DNA of 33,517 bases from Pirellulales bacterium (GTDB lineage Bacteria > Planctomycetota > Planctomycetia > Pirellulales > JAICIG01), in the NCBI GenBank assembly GCA_025924495.1, contig JAICIG010000022.1, positions 1-33,517 of the forward strand. The letters are read 5' to 3'. Of the stretch, positions 25,073 through 31,576 are shown in pieces. The notes below the pieces were generated by a model that made no database searches, was not told the DNA's origin, and worked only from the letters and a program-made list of their open reading frames with translations. Both the position numbers and the translations under genes were made by a program. Within the stretch, counting starts at the first letter, position 1. Each line of letters starts with the position of its first letter.

Positions 25073-25910
25073 GCATCTTCTCCCTGGTGACTGGTTAGCT
25101 TGGTTCTTTGAGCGCAAACGCGATACAGGCAGGTGCAGAATTCGCCGGGTATGAGCCCGGTCTCTCAGTCGTTTTCTCGTGCGTTCTATTGCCGGGGCGG
25201 GTCGCCTAATCGTTAGGCGCGTCCGGCGTTCGCCAGGCATGGGGCATTCTCTTGAAGCCTGGCAGGCGGCAGGCGGGAAACACGCTCCGGCTCCCGCGGC
25301 GGAGCCGTTCGCTGGAACGCTTATCCCGTTCTCCAGGGGCTTAGGTTATCCGAGGCCCTGTACCAAGTCAAAAATTTTGCGCAAAAACATGCGATTCTGT
25401 TGATTCGTGGCGCGGAGCAGCCAAGCAGCGGCGCTTCACAGCGAGGTCGCGACCCTCATTGAGCCAGGAAGTCCATGAGCCGCTTCTTCAGGACGACCGC
25501 AGCTTGGGGAGAATGCTGCGAGCGCCGGCGATGCAAGCCTCTTTCCGGCAAGAGAATCCGTCAAATCGGCGATTGAAATGGGAGCCGACCCAAGAGGAAA
25601 GCATGCCGAAAAGACCTGGGAGGGGTCGGCGGCAAAGAGAGGTCTCACGGCGAGAACGGGGTCGCGAGAGTCCGATTGCTGGCCATGCCCGATCTAGCGG
25701 GCCCGTGCGGCAGACGGAACCGATACGATCAACCGGACATGGCCAGCAACGCCGCAATTCCCATGGCGATGAGATTGCTCATCACAACAGGAAGTTTAAA
25801 CAAGCGCCGTGGCCGCGATAACGAGTTAATACGGCTGGCAATAATGGCCCCTTTTCGGCTCAGAATCTCGCACGAACTCACGACTTTCCGCGTTCGAACG
25901 TGCGTTTCGG
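25073..25910. other. 838-base gene-free region between the DUF1501 operon and csrA
   Basis: Neither strand shows a believable gene: open frames here have no good ribosome site and Arg/Pro-heavy, motif-free products. A 17-codon hydrophobic frame at 25729-25782 (minus) lacks a ribosome site. The stretch contains the candidate operon promoter at 25343-25371 and a hairpin CGGCTCC-6-GGAGCCG at 25288-25307. It may hold an unknown small RNA, but I see no further structure by eye. Confidence 0.5.
25343..25371 (-). promoter_or_regulatory. candidate promoter for the DUF1501 operon
   Basis: On the minus strand: -35 TTGACT (25366-25371), 17-base spacer, -10 TAACCT (25343-25348, four of six consensus positions). 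It would give a leader of about 260 bases that contains the hairpin at 25288-25307. Confidence 0.4.
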
Positions 25911-26135
25911 TTATGAGTGGGTGACGGCCGCAGCCGTCGGACTACACGCCTCATTGAGCGACTGCTCGGCGGCGGCTGTTGCGGAATGCGGCTGCAACTC
26001 GTCGCGAAGCACCACTACATCTGCCGGAGCTTCGATACCCAGGCGAACTTTATCGCCAGACAAGCGCACCACCGTGACCACAATTGAGTCGCCGAGCCTG
26101 ATTCGCTCGTTTTCCCTTCGAGATAACACCAGCAT
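25911..26135 (-). CDS. csrA: carbon storage regulator CsrA
   Basis: 74 residues from ATG 26135, with AAGGAAG seven bases upstream. The first 48 residues are a CsrA dimer unit: MLVLSRRENERIRLGDSIVVTVVRLSGDKVRLGIEAPADVVVLRDEL. The RNA-binding positions L4 and R44 both remain. The other about 25 residues are a low-complexity Ala/Ser/Thr extension. CsrA binds GGA in RNA hairpin loops and blocks ribosome entry. No flagellar gene or fliW is near. The leader carries two ANGGA motifs (ACGGA and AAGGA, the latter being the ribosome site), so it could repress itself. Confidence 0.92.
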   Translation of the reverse strand: MLVLSRRENERIRLGDSIVVTVVRLSGDKVRLGIEAPADVVVLRDELQPHSATAAAEQSLNEACSPTAAAVTHS

Positions 26136-26143
26136 GAGGCAAC

Positions 26144-26156
26144 TTCCTTGTCCGTG
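26144..26156 (-). promoter_or_regulatory. csrA: two GGA (ANGGA) motifs over the csrA ribosome site
   Basis: The minus-strand leader reads ACGGACAAGGAAG before the ATG. Both GGA triplets fit the CsrA consensus core, and one overlaps the Shine-Dalgarno site. This is the arrangement used for CsrA autorepression in enterobacteria; here it is only suggested by sequence. Confidence 0.45.
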
Positions 26157-26170
26157 ATTTAGTGTAATTA

Positions 26171-26199
26171 TGTATACTTATCGCAGGGTGATGGGTCAA
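26171..26199 (-). promoter_or_regulatory. csrA: sigma70-like promoter for csrA
   Basis: On the minus strand: -35 TTGACC (26194-26199), exactly 17-base spacer, -10 TATACA (26171-26176). The transcript would start about 26164, giving a leader of about 29 bases. Confidence 0.7.
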
Positions 26200-26256
26200 G
26201 CGCATCTGGGGCCGAATTAGATGCGCTCGCGTCGGCGGCCAGCCGCTTCAAGCCGC

Positions 26257-26553
26257 CTAAGCTGCGATAAGCTCCAAGGCCGGAGCGGCCACAAGCTGGG
26301 TCTTCTGAAATCGTTCACCGTTGGAACTGTAGAACAGCACCATGTTGCGTTGGGTTTCCCAAATGGCGGAAAACTTTACGGCTCGCGGTCCATGCAAGCA
26401 AAAGTAGAGCCCGCACGGTTTGCCTCCTTGGAGCAAGATCCGCTCCGTCATCCGGAAGGCGCCGGTTTCAAGTTGGTCAAACTCGCACAAAGTTTCGTTC
26501 ACATAATGGCGTAAATCGTCCAGCGATTGAATTTGTCGTTCACTGGTCAACAT
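26257..26553 (-). CDS. small conserved planctomycete protein of unknown function
   Basis: 98 residues from ATG 26553 (AGGAGA about 11 bases upstream, an unusually long spacing). The sequence MLTSERQIQSLDDLRHYVNETLCEFDQLETGAFRMTERIL is rich in helix. A middle region GGKPCGLYFCLHGPRAVKFSAIWETQRNMVLFYSSNGERFQKTQL is beta-rich with conserved-looking Cys, His, Gly, Pro, Trp and Glu. I recognise it as a small protein common in planctomycete genomes, without known function. The gene is 121 bases from csrA on the same strand and upstream of it. Its leader is unusually structured (see the hairpins at 26577-26697). The protein may be cytoplasmic, with no signal or membrane segment. Confidence 0.8.
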   Translation of the reverse strand: MLTSERQIQSLDDLRHYVNETLCEFDQLETGAFRMTERILLQGGKPCGLYFCLHGPRAVKFSAIWETQRNMVLFYSSNGERFQKTQLVAAPALELIAA

Positions 26554-26576
26554 GAGCGCGGGGTTCTCCTGGCTGT

Positions 26577-26612
26577 GTACCCGGAAATCGCAGGAGAGGC
26601 GATTTAGGGTAC
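26577..26612 (-). promoter_or_regulatory. leader hairpin with a loop complementary to the ribosome site
   Basis: GTACCC (26577-26582) pairs with GGGTAC (26607-26612), and AAATCGC (26585-26591) pairs with GCGATTT (26599-26605), separated by a small GG/A internal loop. On the minus-strand RNA the seven-base loop is CUCUCCU. The start site of the gene (minus 26565-26570) is AGGAGA, an exact complement to UCUCCU. This could sequester the ribosome site by a loop-to-leader contact. Confidence 0.6.
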
Positions 26613-26621
26613 AGATCAGAG

Positions 26622-26697
26622 AAACTGGGGTGAGTTAGGGCACTGGATACTATCGGCAAGATAGCGAGCCCTACTTCGCCCTAGATGCCCCCAGTTT
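26622..26697. ncRNA. candidate structured RNA element upstream of the small gene
   Basis: Nested complementarity by eye: outer AAACTGGGG (26622-26630) with CCCCAGTTT (26689-26697), nine pairs; inner TAGGGC (26636-26641) with GCCCTA at either 26668-26673 or 26678-26683; and hairpin CTATC-GGCAA-GATAG (26650-26664). The duplicated GCCCTA gives two mutually exclusive inner helices, as in a switch. It could be the leader of the minus-strand gene or a separate RNA; the strand is not decided. Confidence 0.45.
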
Positions 26698-27008
26698 TAA
26701 GAAGCCCGAAACTGCGGGCGCTATGGGAAAGACTGAAGCGAAACTGCGATCTTGCGCAGATTCAACGCAGAAGATGCTGAGTGCGGAAGAAAACTGCATT
26801 CAGCTCGCACTTGAGGTCGCCACCCTGTGGAAGCAAGTGCTCGGTCAGATGTAACCGGGCTATCGACCATGACCCGGGTGTTGCGCACCGAGCAGGCGAT
26901 GGTGCCAGAGGTGCCGACTCTAGGATGCCGAGTATTGACCGCGAGAGAGCGCTCGGCGTGACGCGGCAAGCCGACCGAAGCTGGCGACAACCCAGCGTCT
27001 TAGTCGGT

Positions 27009-28154
27009 TTACCGTTGGAAACCGGTAAGACCGTAAGTAAAGATTGAGGCGGTATTAGGCGACGCGCCATGACGCAACTCGAATGCCTCGAGAAACTTCG
27101 CCAGGCTAATGTCACTAACGTTCCAATCGAGCGGCATGAAGCGGCCAGCCATATCGGCCGTCGGCTTCGCTCGATACTCCGTTCGCTCGTTGGCTGCCGG
27201 CACGGCGCGCTCCTTCAGATAGGCGCGGGCATCGCGCCGCAACCTGTCGGCCTGCTCGCGCAGCTCGTCGGCCCGCTCGAACAGGTTCTGCTGCTCCAAT
27301 AATTCGGCCGCATCATCCAATTGCCGGCTCGCGGCCCGCAGCGCGGAGATGGTGGCTTCATCGGCGTCAAGCGAAGGTTCGACGGGCGCCGGCATGACCT
27401 GCTCGCTTGCGTCCGCACGTTGCGACTCTTGTTCGCTTAACTCGCGATCTAAAGCACGAACCCACTTAGCAAAAGCCTCAGGCTTGACCGTGAACTCCGA
27501 CCCTTTCAGGGCGCTATTGCCAAGTTTTTCGCGCAGTTCCAAAATTACTTCCGCCGGCTCTCCCGGCTGTAGTTTCTCTTCTGGCTCAGTCGATTCGTCG
27601 ACATCGGCGTCTTTCGCGTCAAGGTTTTGAAATAGCCAGTCGACGTGGGGAATCTTCTGCCAGCGAGAACGCTGTCGATGTGCTCCATTCATCGTGTAAT
27701 CGTCTGCCTGCCCCAAGGGACCGCCGCAGACCGGGCAATCGCCCGGACACATTTCTTCTCTCAGCGCGGCGTTCCAGGCCGACCGCGGCTTGGGCTGTTT
27801 GCGAGGAGCATGAGCATCGAGCTGCTCTGAAAGTTTGCGCGCAAACTCTTTGACCCCGGCGCTGGGATCGAAAAGACGCGGCGTCGCGTCATCATCGCCA
27901 GGATTGTTGCCTGAGGTCGACTCTGTATTCGGCGAGTCGGCCACTGTGTCAGCCGCCGCGGGCGGAGATTCGGTAAGCGGCAGCGTTTCATCCGCCGGCG
28001 TTGGCGTTTCGATCTTCTCGTCGGCTGGCTTCTGGTCGACATTTGGCGCCGGGACGGTTTCGTTGGCGCGCGAAGCGGCGGCCCAGGTCGACACAGCAAG
28101 GCTCGCCGCAGCAAGCATCAAAACGCCTACAAGCTTGCGAACAGCCGACAACAT
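27009..28154 (-). CDS. exported protein with a CxxxCxxC motif, unknown function
   Basis: 381 residues from ATG 28154, preceded by AAGGAGGTGA, a near-perfect ribosome site five bases upstream. A longer reading from 28190 is not needed. Signal peptide at about 1-32 (LVGVLMLAAASLAVSTWAAASRANE). Then a long Pro/Thr/Asp/Glu-rich low-complexity spacer to about residue 90. Next a helical piece with CPGDCPVCGGPLG near 135-148 (Cys-x3-Cys-x2-Cys-Gly), possibly a metal or redox site. The rest is acidic and helical (DAAELLEQQNLFERADELREQADRLRRDARAY), ending DWNVSDISLAKFLEAFELRHG. No family is recognised. It is divergent from the outer-membrane gene and convergent with nothing nearby. Confidence 0.75.
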   Translation of the reverse strand: MLSAVRKLVGVLMLAAASLAVSTWAAASRANETVPAPNVDQKPADEKIETPTPADETLPLTESPPAAADTVADSPNTESTSGNNPGDDDATPRLFDPSAGVKEFARKLSEQLDAHAPRKQPKPRSAWNAALREEMCPGDCPVCGGPLGQADDYTMNGAHRQRSRWQKIPHVDWLFQNLDAKDADVDESTEPEEKLQPGEPAEVILELREKLGNSALKGSEFTVKPEAFAKWVRALDRELSEQESQRADASEQVMPAPVEPSLDADEATISALRAASRQLDDAAELLEQQNLFERADELREQADRLRRDARAYLKERAVPAANERTEYRAKPTADMAGRFMPLDWNVSDISLAKFLEAFELRHGASPNTASIFTYGLTGFQR

Positions 28155-28241
28155 GGTCACCTCCTTGTGCACCTGGCGTCGCGTTCGCACCGCGGAGTGC
28201 GGAAAGAACCGACGCGGATCGCTGCCTTAAGCCGTAGCTTG

Positions 28242-28262
28242 CCGCCGCGATTTTTGCGGCGG
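28242..28262. repeat. seven-bp GC hairpin
   Basis: CCGCCGC (28242-28248), loop GATTTTT, GCGGCGG (28256-28262). It is about 90 bases upstream of the minus-strand start at 28154 and about 80 upstream of the plus-strand promoter. Confidence 0.5.
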
Positions 28263-28339
28263 GGATTATAGGCACGAGCCGCAATCCGCCGGAAGCTCAA
28301 TCTCTCCCTCCCGCTGCTAGCACGGCACGTGCAGCCGCA

Positions 28340-28368
28340 TTGACACGTGACGGCCGGCCCGGCATAAT
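28340..28368 (+). promoter_or_regulatory. sigma70-like promoter for the barrel protein gene
   Basis: -35 TTGACA (28340-28345, consensus), 17-base spacer, -10 CATAAT (28363-28368). Leader of about 150 bases to the ATG at 28525. Confidence 0.65.
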
Positions 28369-28524
28369 CCCGCCCTCTTCTTAGCGGGACGACATGGGAT
28401 CGCTGCTGCGCGGCGGATGAGCCTGGCTCCGTTAACAGCCGTAACGATTCCTTACACCACATCTTGTCGACGAAGTCAACCTGGCATTTCTGTGACGCGG
28501 CGGACGAATGCCGCAGAGCGGCGC

Positions 28525-29517
28525 ATGGCGAATCGATGGCCACGAGCGGTGAAATTGCTGGCGTTTGCGCTAGCCTTCCTGCCGCGTGCTGCGCTTAGCC
28601 AGTCCTCCACGGAGTCGCGCGTGACCGAGAACCCGTTGCGCGAACCCGCTCCGGCGTCGCAACTGGAAACAAGCGAAGCGACTTTGCCCCCGCCGCTCGA
28701 AAACTCGCCGGCGATGCAATTCGTATCTGCCATGCAAGAGGAGCCGCCGCCCGGCGACATTGAAATCCTGCCCCGTCCGACGGGACCGCAATGGCAGGGC
28801 GAGCCGCCGGCGTGGATTCGGCATGGCGCGGCCCCGCTGTCGCCTGCCGAGTTGCCGCCCGCATCGCCCGCCGATTTGCCGCCGACCGGCCCAGCGATGC
28901 CGGCGCCGCTCGCCGGCGAATATCCGCCAAGATTCAAAATGCCGCTATCGCGCGAAAGTTGGATGTTCCGCCCCTTTCACCTAGACGCGTTCGCGGGCAC
29001 GCTGCTTGCCGACACCCCGATCAGGCATCGCGTCGATGCCGGCACCGGGTTTTACACCGGTTTCCGTTTCGGCTGGGATATGTCGAAGCACTTCGGCGTG
29101 GAAACGTCTTTCGGCTTCTCCAAAGTCGGCAATGACTATCCGCAAATCCCGAACAAGATGGGCGATGAGAAGCTCTTCCTCTGGGACGTCGACTGGCTCT
29201 GGTATCCCTGGGGCGACACGCGATTTCGGCCCTACCTGCTGTTAGGCACCGGGCTGAACGATGTTAATTTCGTGAACGACCTCGACCAGCGGGTCCATTC
29301 AACGCTGTATAACTTGCCTTGGGGCGGCGGCTTCAAATATCGCTTCGGCAATCGCCTCGCCTTCCGGTTCGACGTGCGCGACAATGTCACGTATGGCGGC
29401 GCGAGCGGTCTGGATCTGATGCACAACGTCTCGTTGACGGGCAACATGGAGTGGCATTTCGGCGGCGGACCGAAGCGCAGCTATTGGCCGTGGAACCCCG
29501 GCAACAGTTGGTGGTAG
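28525..29517 (+). CDS. outer-membrane beta-barrel protein
   Basis: 330 residues from ATG 28525, chosen because the signal peptide begins there (MANRWPRAVKLLAFALAFLPRAALSQ); the frame also opens earlier, at a GTG (28492) or upstream, but the ribosome site is weak everywhere. After the signal is a Pro/Ala/Glu-rich linker to about residue 135 (PPPLENSPAMQF, PLSPAELPPASPADLPPTGPAMPAPLAGEYPPRF). Residues about 150-330 form alternating beta strands with aromatic girdles: LDAFAGTLLADTPIRHRVDAGTGFYTGFRFGWDMSKHFGVETSFGFSKVG, WDVDWLWYPWGDTRFRPYLLLGTG, GGGFKYRFGNRLAFRFDVRDNVTYGG. This is an OmpA/porin-like eight-strand barrel. The end (GNSWW) is aromatic, as barrel proteins prefer. It has its own promoter. 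Confidence 0.8.
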   Translation: MANRWPRAVKLLAFALAFLPRAALSQSSTESRVTENPLREPAPASQLETSEATLPPPLENSPAMQFVSAMQEEPPPGDIEILPRPTGPQWQGEPPAWIRHGAAPLSPAELPPASPADLPPTGPAMPAPLAGEYPPRFKMPLSRESWMFRPFHLDAFAGTLLADTPIRHRVDAGTGFYTGFRFGWDMSKHFGVETSFGFSKVGNDYPQIPNKMGDEKLFLWDVDWLWYPWGDTRFRPYLLLGTGLNDVNFVNDLDQRVHSTLYNLPWGGGFKYRFGNRLAFRFDVRDNVTYGGASGLDLMHNVSLTGNMEWHFGGGPKRSYWPWNPGNSWW

Positions 29518-29670
29518 CAGGGCGCCGTGACACGCTGCGATCGACCGCGGCGAACTTCTTGCCCGTGCGGTTCGAGCGCATTGCGCAGCGGTTGCTTCGC
29601 GCTGCCGGCCCAGACGCCGACTGCTGTAAAAACCGTCACCGTTCGCGCGGGCTGCCTGGACTGTTGTTCG

Positions 29671-29862
29671 TTAGCGGAACGAGATGATGGCAACGACGAT
29701 CGCCATTCCAATCATTCCTACGGCGACGATGGACATCAGGAGCAGGGAAACACTCCCAAGTGCCGTGCGATCTTCGTCGTGCAGGACACGCCACTGATCA
29801 GGGGTAAAGAACTCCGACTCGGTCTTCGTGCGAGGATCGATCGCGGATGAGTTGGCCGCCAT
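29671..29862 (-). CDS. small single-pass membrane protein
   Basis: 63 residues from ATG 29862, with GGAG seven bases upstream. A frame opening further upstream runs through an Arg/Ala-rich stretch and is not supported. The N-terminal 35 residues are polar and charged (EFFTPDQWRVLHDEDRTALG), and the C-terminal about 27 are hydrophobic (SVSLLLMSIVAVGMIGMAIVVAIISF). It looks like a tail-anchored inner-membrane protein. Too short to assign a family. It faces the outer-membrane gene tail-to-tail. Confidence 0.6.
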   Translation of the reverse strand: MAANSSAIDPRTKTESEFFTPDQWRVLHDEDRTALGSVSLLLMSIVAVGMIGMAIVVAIISFR

Positions 29863-30225
29863 GGTCATGCTCCGGAATGTCTGTTTCGCCGCGCAGCTTT
29901 GCGGGCCGAACGATTCAACAAAACGACAAACGGCATCCTGATAGGCAGCTTTTGTGCCCATTACAAAATCGCGAAGGCGAGCCCGCGACCGAGCGGCCAG
30001 TGCAGCCGCCGCAAGCTGCTTGCTTGCAGGGAGATACTGTGACCTTTTGAGCGTGGCGGCGCGAACTTGCTGCATCGCTCGCGCGTCGTTTGCCGGCCTT
30101 TAAGCAACGCCATCCGAGTGTGCAGTGCGCGTCTTAACGCACGCATGCCGAGCCTGAACGCACACTCGCGGCTGCATCCAGCGAAGGCGCTTAGCGAGCG
30201 CCGAACTGTGGCCGAAATCGAGGCA
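29863..30225. other. intergenic region with nested inverted repeat
   Basis: Lies between the small membrane protein gene and the pterin dehydratase stop. It contains CGAGTGTGC (30115-30123) and GCACACTCG (30160-30168), a nine-bp inverted repeat with GTGCG/CGCAC inside (30125-30142). No T-run, so a rho-independent terminator of the dehydratase is not clear. No gene seen. Confidence 0.45.
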
Positions 30226-30588
30226 TCAGTTTTTAAGTTGAATTGGCAATTGGTCGATTTTGGCGGCCAGAATGAAGTCATTCTCCGACAGTCCGCCGAT
30301 GGCATGCGTCCAAAGTTCGATATAAACCTTGCGATAACTTTCCAGATGCAAGTCGGGATGATGGTTATCTTCTTCAGCCACCTGCGCCACGCGATTGAAA
30401 AAATCGATGGCGGCCATGAAGTTCTTCGCGGTCCAATTCTTGCGGATTCGCTTGCCTTCGTGCGTGAGTTGCCAACCTTGCAATTTGGCGAGCTGCTGTT
30501 TGGCCTCGTCCAGCGAATACGCCGGCACGCCTCCCTCGCACGGCAGGCACTTTTTCTTAGTCAGCTGTTCCGCAGTTTGCACTTCCAC
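30226..30588 (-). CDS. pterin-4-alpha-carbinolamine dehydratase
   Basis: 120 residues from GTG 30588, where AAGGAG lies six bases upstream; a long frame above it (to 30876) overlaps the neighbouring regulator region and has no such site. The protein begins MEVQTAEQLTKKKCLPCEGGVPAYSLDEA. It then carries the conserved PCD core GWQL...IRKNWTAKNFMAAIDFFNRVAQVAEEDNHHPDLHLE..YRKVYIELWTHAIGGLSENDFILAAKID. The EEDNHHPD motif, with the two His and the Pro, is the catalytic signature (EC 4.2.1.96). It dehydrates 4a-hydroxytetrahydropterin made by aromatic amino acid hydroxylases, and may double as a regulator. No hydroxylase is seen here, so a role elsewhere is possible. It has its own promoter and leader. 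Confidence 0.92.
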   Translation of the reverse strand: MEVQTAEQLTKKKCLPCEGGVPAYSLDEAKQQLAKLQGWQLTHEGKRIRKNWTAKNFMAAIDFFNRVAQVAEEDNHHPDLHLESYRKVYIELWTHAIGGLSENDFILAAKIDQLPIQLKN

Positions 30589-30666
30589 GTCGGGCTCCTT
30601 TCGCAAGCGACAGGTTCTGCTCGAGCGACACTCCGCATGGCGACGGTCGAAACTCGGTGAGAAAGG

Positions 30667-30690
30667 CGCTCCGGTCAATACTCCGGAGCG
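30667..30690 (-). promoter_or_regulatory. leader hairpin of the pterin dehydratase gene
   Basis: CGCTCCGG (30667-30674) pairs with CCGGAGCG (30683-30690) across an eight-base loop. It lies between the putative start of transcription (about 30711) and the GTG at 30588. No anti-ribosome-site sequence is obvious. Confidence 0.5.
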
Positions 30691-30701
30691 GCATTCTTGC
30701 C

Positions 30702-30747
30702 TTGCAGACTGCAAAAAATTATGGCCCGCGGCCGCGAATTGTGTCAA
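30702..30747 (-). promoter_or_regulatory. promoter with operator-like palindrome, pterin dehydratase gene
   Basis: Minus strand: -35 TTGACA (30742-30747, consensus), 18-base spacer, -10 CATAAT (30718-30723). A perfect palindrome TTGCAG-A-CTGCAA (30702-30714) covers the expected start point (about 30711). Arms of six bases around one centre base are typical of a repressor dimer site. Confidence 0.6.
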
Positions 30748-30824
30748 ACTCTCGCGACGCTGCCGGAAGCAATTAATGCTGCTGCCTGTATTTGCGAACT
30801 GCTGTCCCGACGCCTTCGAAACGC

Positions 30825-31253
30825 TCAGGCGATCGGCTGCGGCTTGATGTACTGCGTCACCAGGTGCGGCATCCAAAGCGCCTTCTCGACCAGTTCGGTC
30901 AGCACCTCGGGATCGAACGGCTTCCGCAGGTAATAAGCGCCGCCCGCGGCGCGCGATCGCTTGACCACGTCCGGAATCTGGGCTCCGGACAAAAAGATCA
31001 CCGGCGTGTTAGCCAGCCCCTCGATCTTTTTGATCGTTTCGCACAGTTCCAAGCCGCTTGCCGCGCCGAGATTGATGTCGGAGATGATTAAGTCAGGCAA
31101 CAATTGTCGAGCCATCATTTCGGCAGCCCGAGGCTCCTGACAGCAGCGGCAGACGTAGCCGGTCTGAGCCAGCGCCGCCGACACCTCATCGAGCATGTCG
31201 GGTTCGTCGTCAATGAGCAGGATCGAGGCGGAATGAGGAATGACCGGATGCAT
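30825..31253 (-). CDS. single-domain response regulator (CheY-like receiver)
   Basis: 142 residues from ATG 31253, giving a protein that starts MHPVIPHSASILLIDDEPDMLDEV, with little before the receiver. The frame opens further, to 31343, 31421 or 31457, but the added residues are Cys/Ala-rich and no better ribosome site is seen, so the start is uncertain. Receiver domain: acidic pocket IDDEPD, phosphoacceptor Asp in LIISDINLG, Ser in FLSGAQ, Lys in YYLRKPFDPE. The rest is the normal alpha/beta fold; there is no output domain, so it acts by binding partners. It ends 236 bases before the dehydratase start and probably is separate. Confidence 0.85.
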   Translation of the reverse strand: MHPVIPHSASILLIDDEPDMLDEVSAALAQTGYVCRCCQEPRAAEMMARQLLPDLIISDINLGAASGLELCETIKKIEGLANTPVIFLSGAQIPDVVKRSRAAGGAYYLRKPFDPEVLTELVEKALWMPHLVTQYIKPQPIA

Positions 31254-31576
31254 CGTGGCAGCCTGTTCGCAGTAACACTGATTCGCGGCAGCCGCGCAAC
31301 GCGGCCGTTCCTCGAGGTTTTCGACTTGCGCAGTTTGCCGCATGATGAATGTTTCGCCAGCCGCGACGACCGCGAGAATCGGTGGCTCGCATAAAATCGA
31401 TGCGTAAGCACGGAGGCTCATATGCCTACCGGCGTGCGACGGAATAATCGGCGCCAACGCGCCATGCGGGCCTTGCTAGGAGCGCAGTGAAACGTAGGCG
31501 CCGCTTAGCCGAGCGATCAACGCGCAGGCGGAATAACGCGACAGGCCGGCGCCGACTTCATAAATGAGGCTGGCTT
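31254..31576. other. region between response regulator and DUF1559 gene
   Basis: Contains the upstream in-frame extension of the regulator (to 31457) and a short spacer to the DUF1559 stop at 31577. Otherwise nothing seen. Confidence 0.4.

Larger units (their letters stand above)
26554..27008. other. 455-base structured intergenic region
   Basis: The part nearest the small gene (26577-26697) is dense in inverted repeats, listed separately. Beyond it, CGAAACTGCG occurs twice (26707-26716 and 26739-26748) and GCCCG-6-CGGGC forms a hairpin at 26704-26719. From about 26760 to 27008 I see only short, motif-free open frames and no gene. No known RNA family (RNase P, tmRNA, SRP, 6S) could be recognised from its landmarks. 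Confidence 0.5.
28155..28524. other. divergent intergenic region with promoter and hairpin
   Basis: Between the exported Cys-motif gene (minus) and the barrel gene (plus). It holds a CCGCCGC-7-GCGGCGG hairpin at 28242-28262 and the plus-strand promoter at 28340-28368. No coding sequence is credible here. Confidence 0.6.

Noticed and set aside
25729..25782. 17-codon hydrophobic minus-strand frame (MSNLIAMGIAALLAMSG)
   Set aside because: It reads like a tiny membrane peptide but lacks a ribosome site and any neighbour that would explain it.
25459..25821. 120-residue plus-strand frame upstream of csrA
   Set aside because: Arg/Gln/Pro-rich with no domain, and no good ribosome site.
26554..27008. 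RNase P, SRP, tmRNA or 6S RNA in the structured intergenic region
   Set aside because: Family landmarks (for example the P4 pairing or GGAAGGA loop) could not be found by eye; only a covariance search could settle it.
27005..27032. CGGTTTACCG / CGGTAAGACCG bulged hairpin over the stop of the Cys-motif gene
   Set aside because: Ten pairs with a bulge but partly inside coding sequence and without a T-run; weak as a terminator.
26762..27115. Overlapping open frames on both strands between the small gene and the Cys-motif gene
   Set aside because: No domains, and mutually overlapping on both strands; the minus-strand one runs into the 3' end of the Cys-motif gene in another frame.
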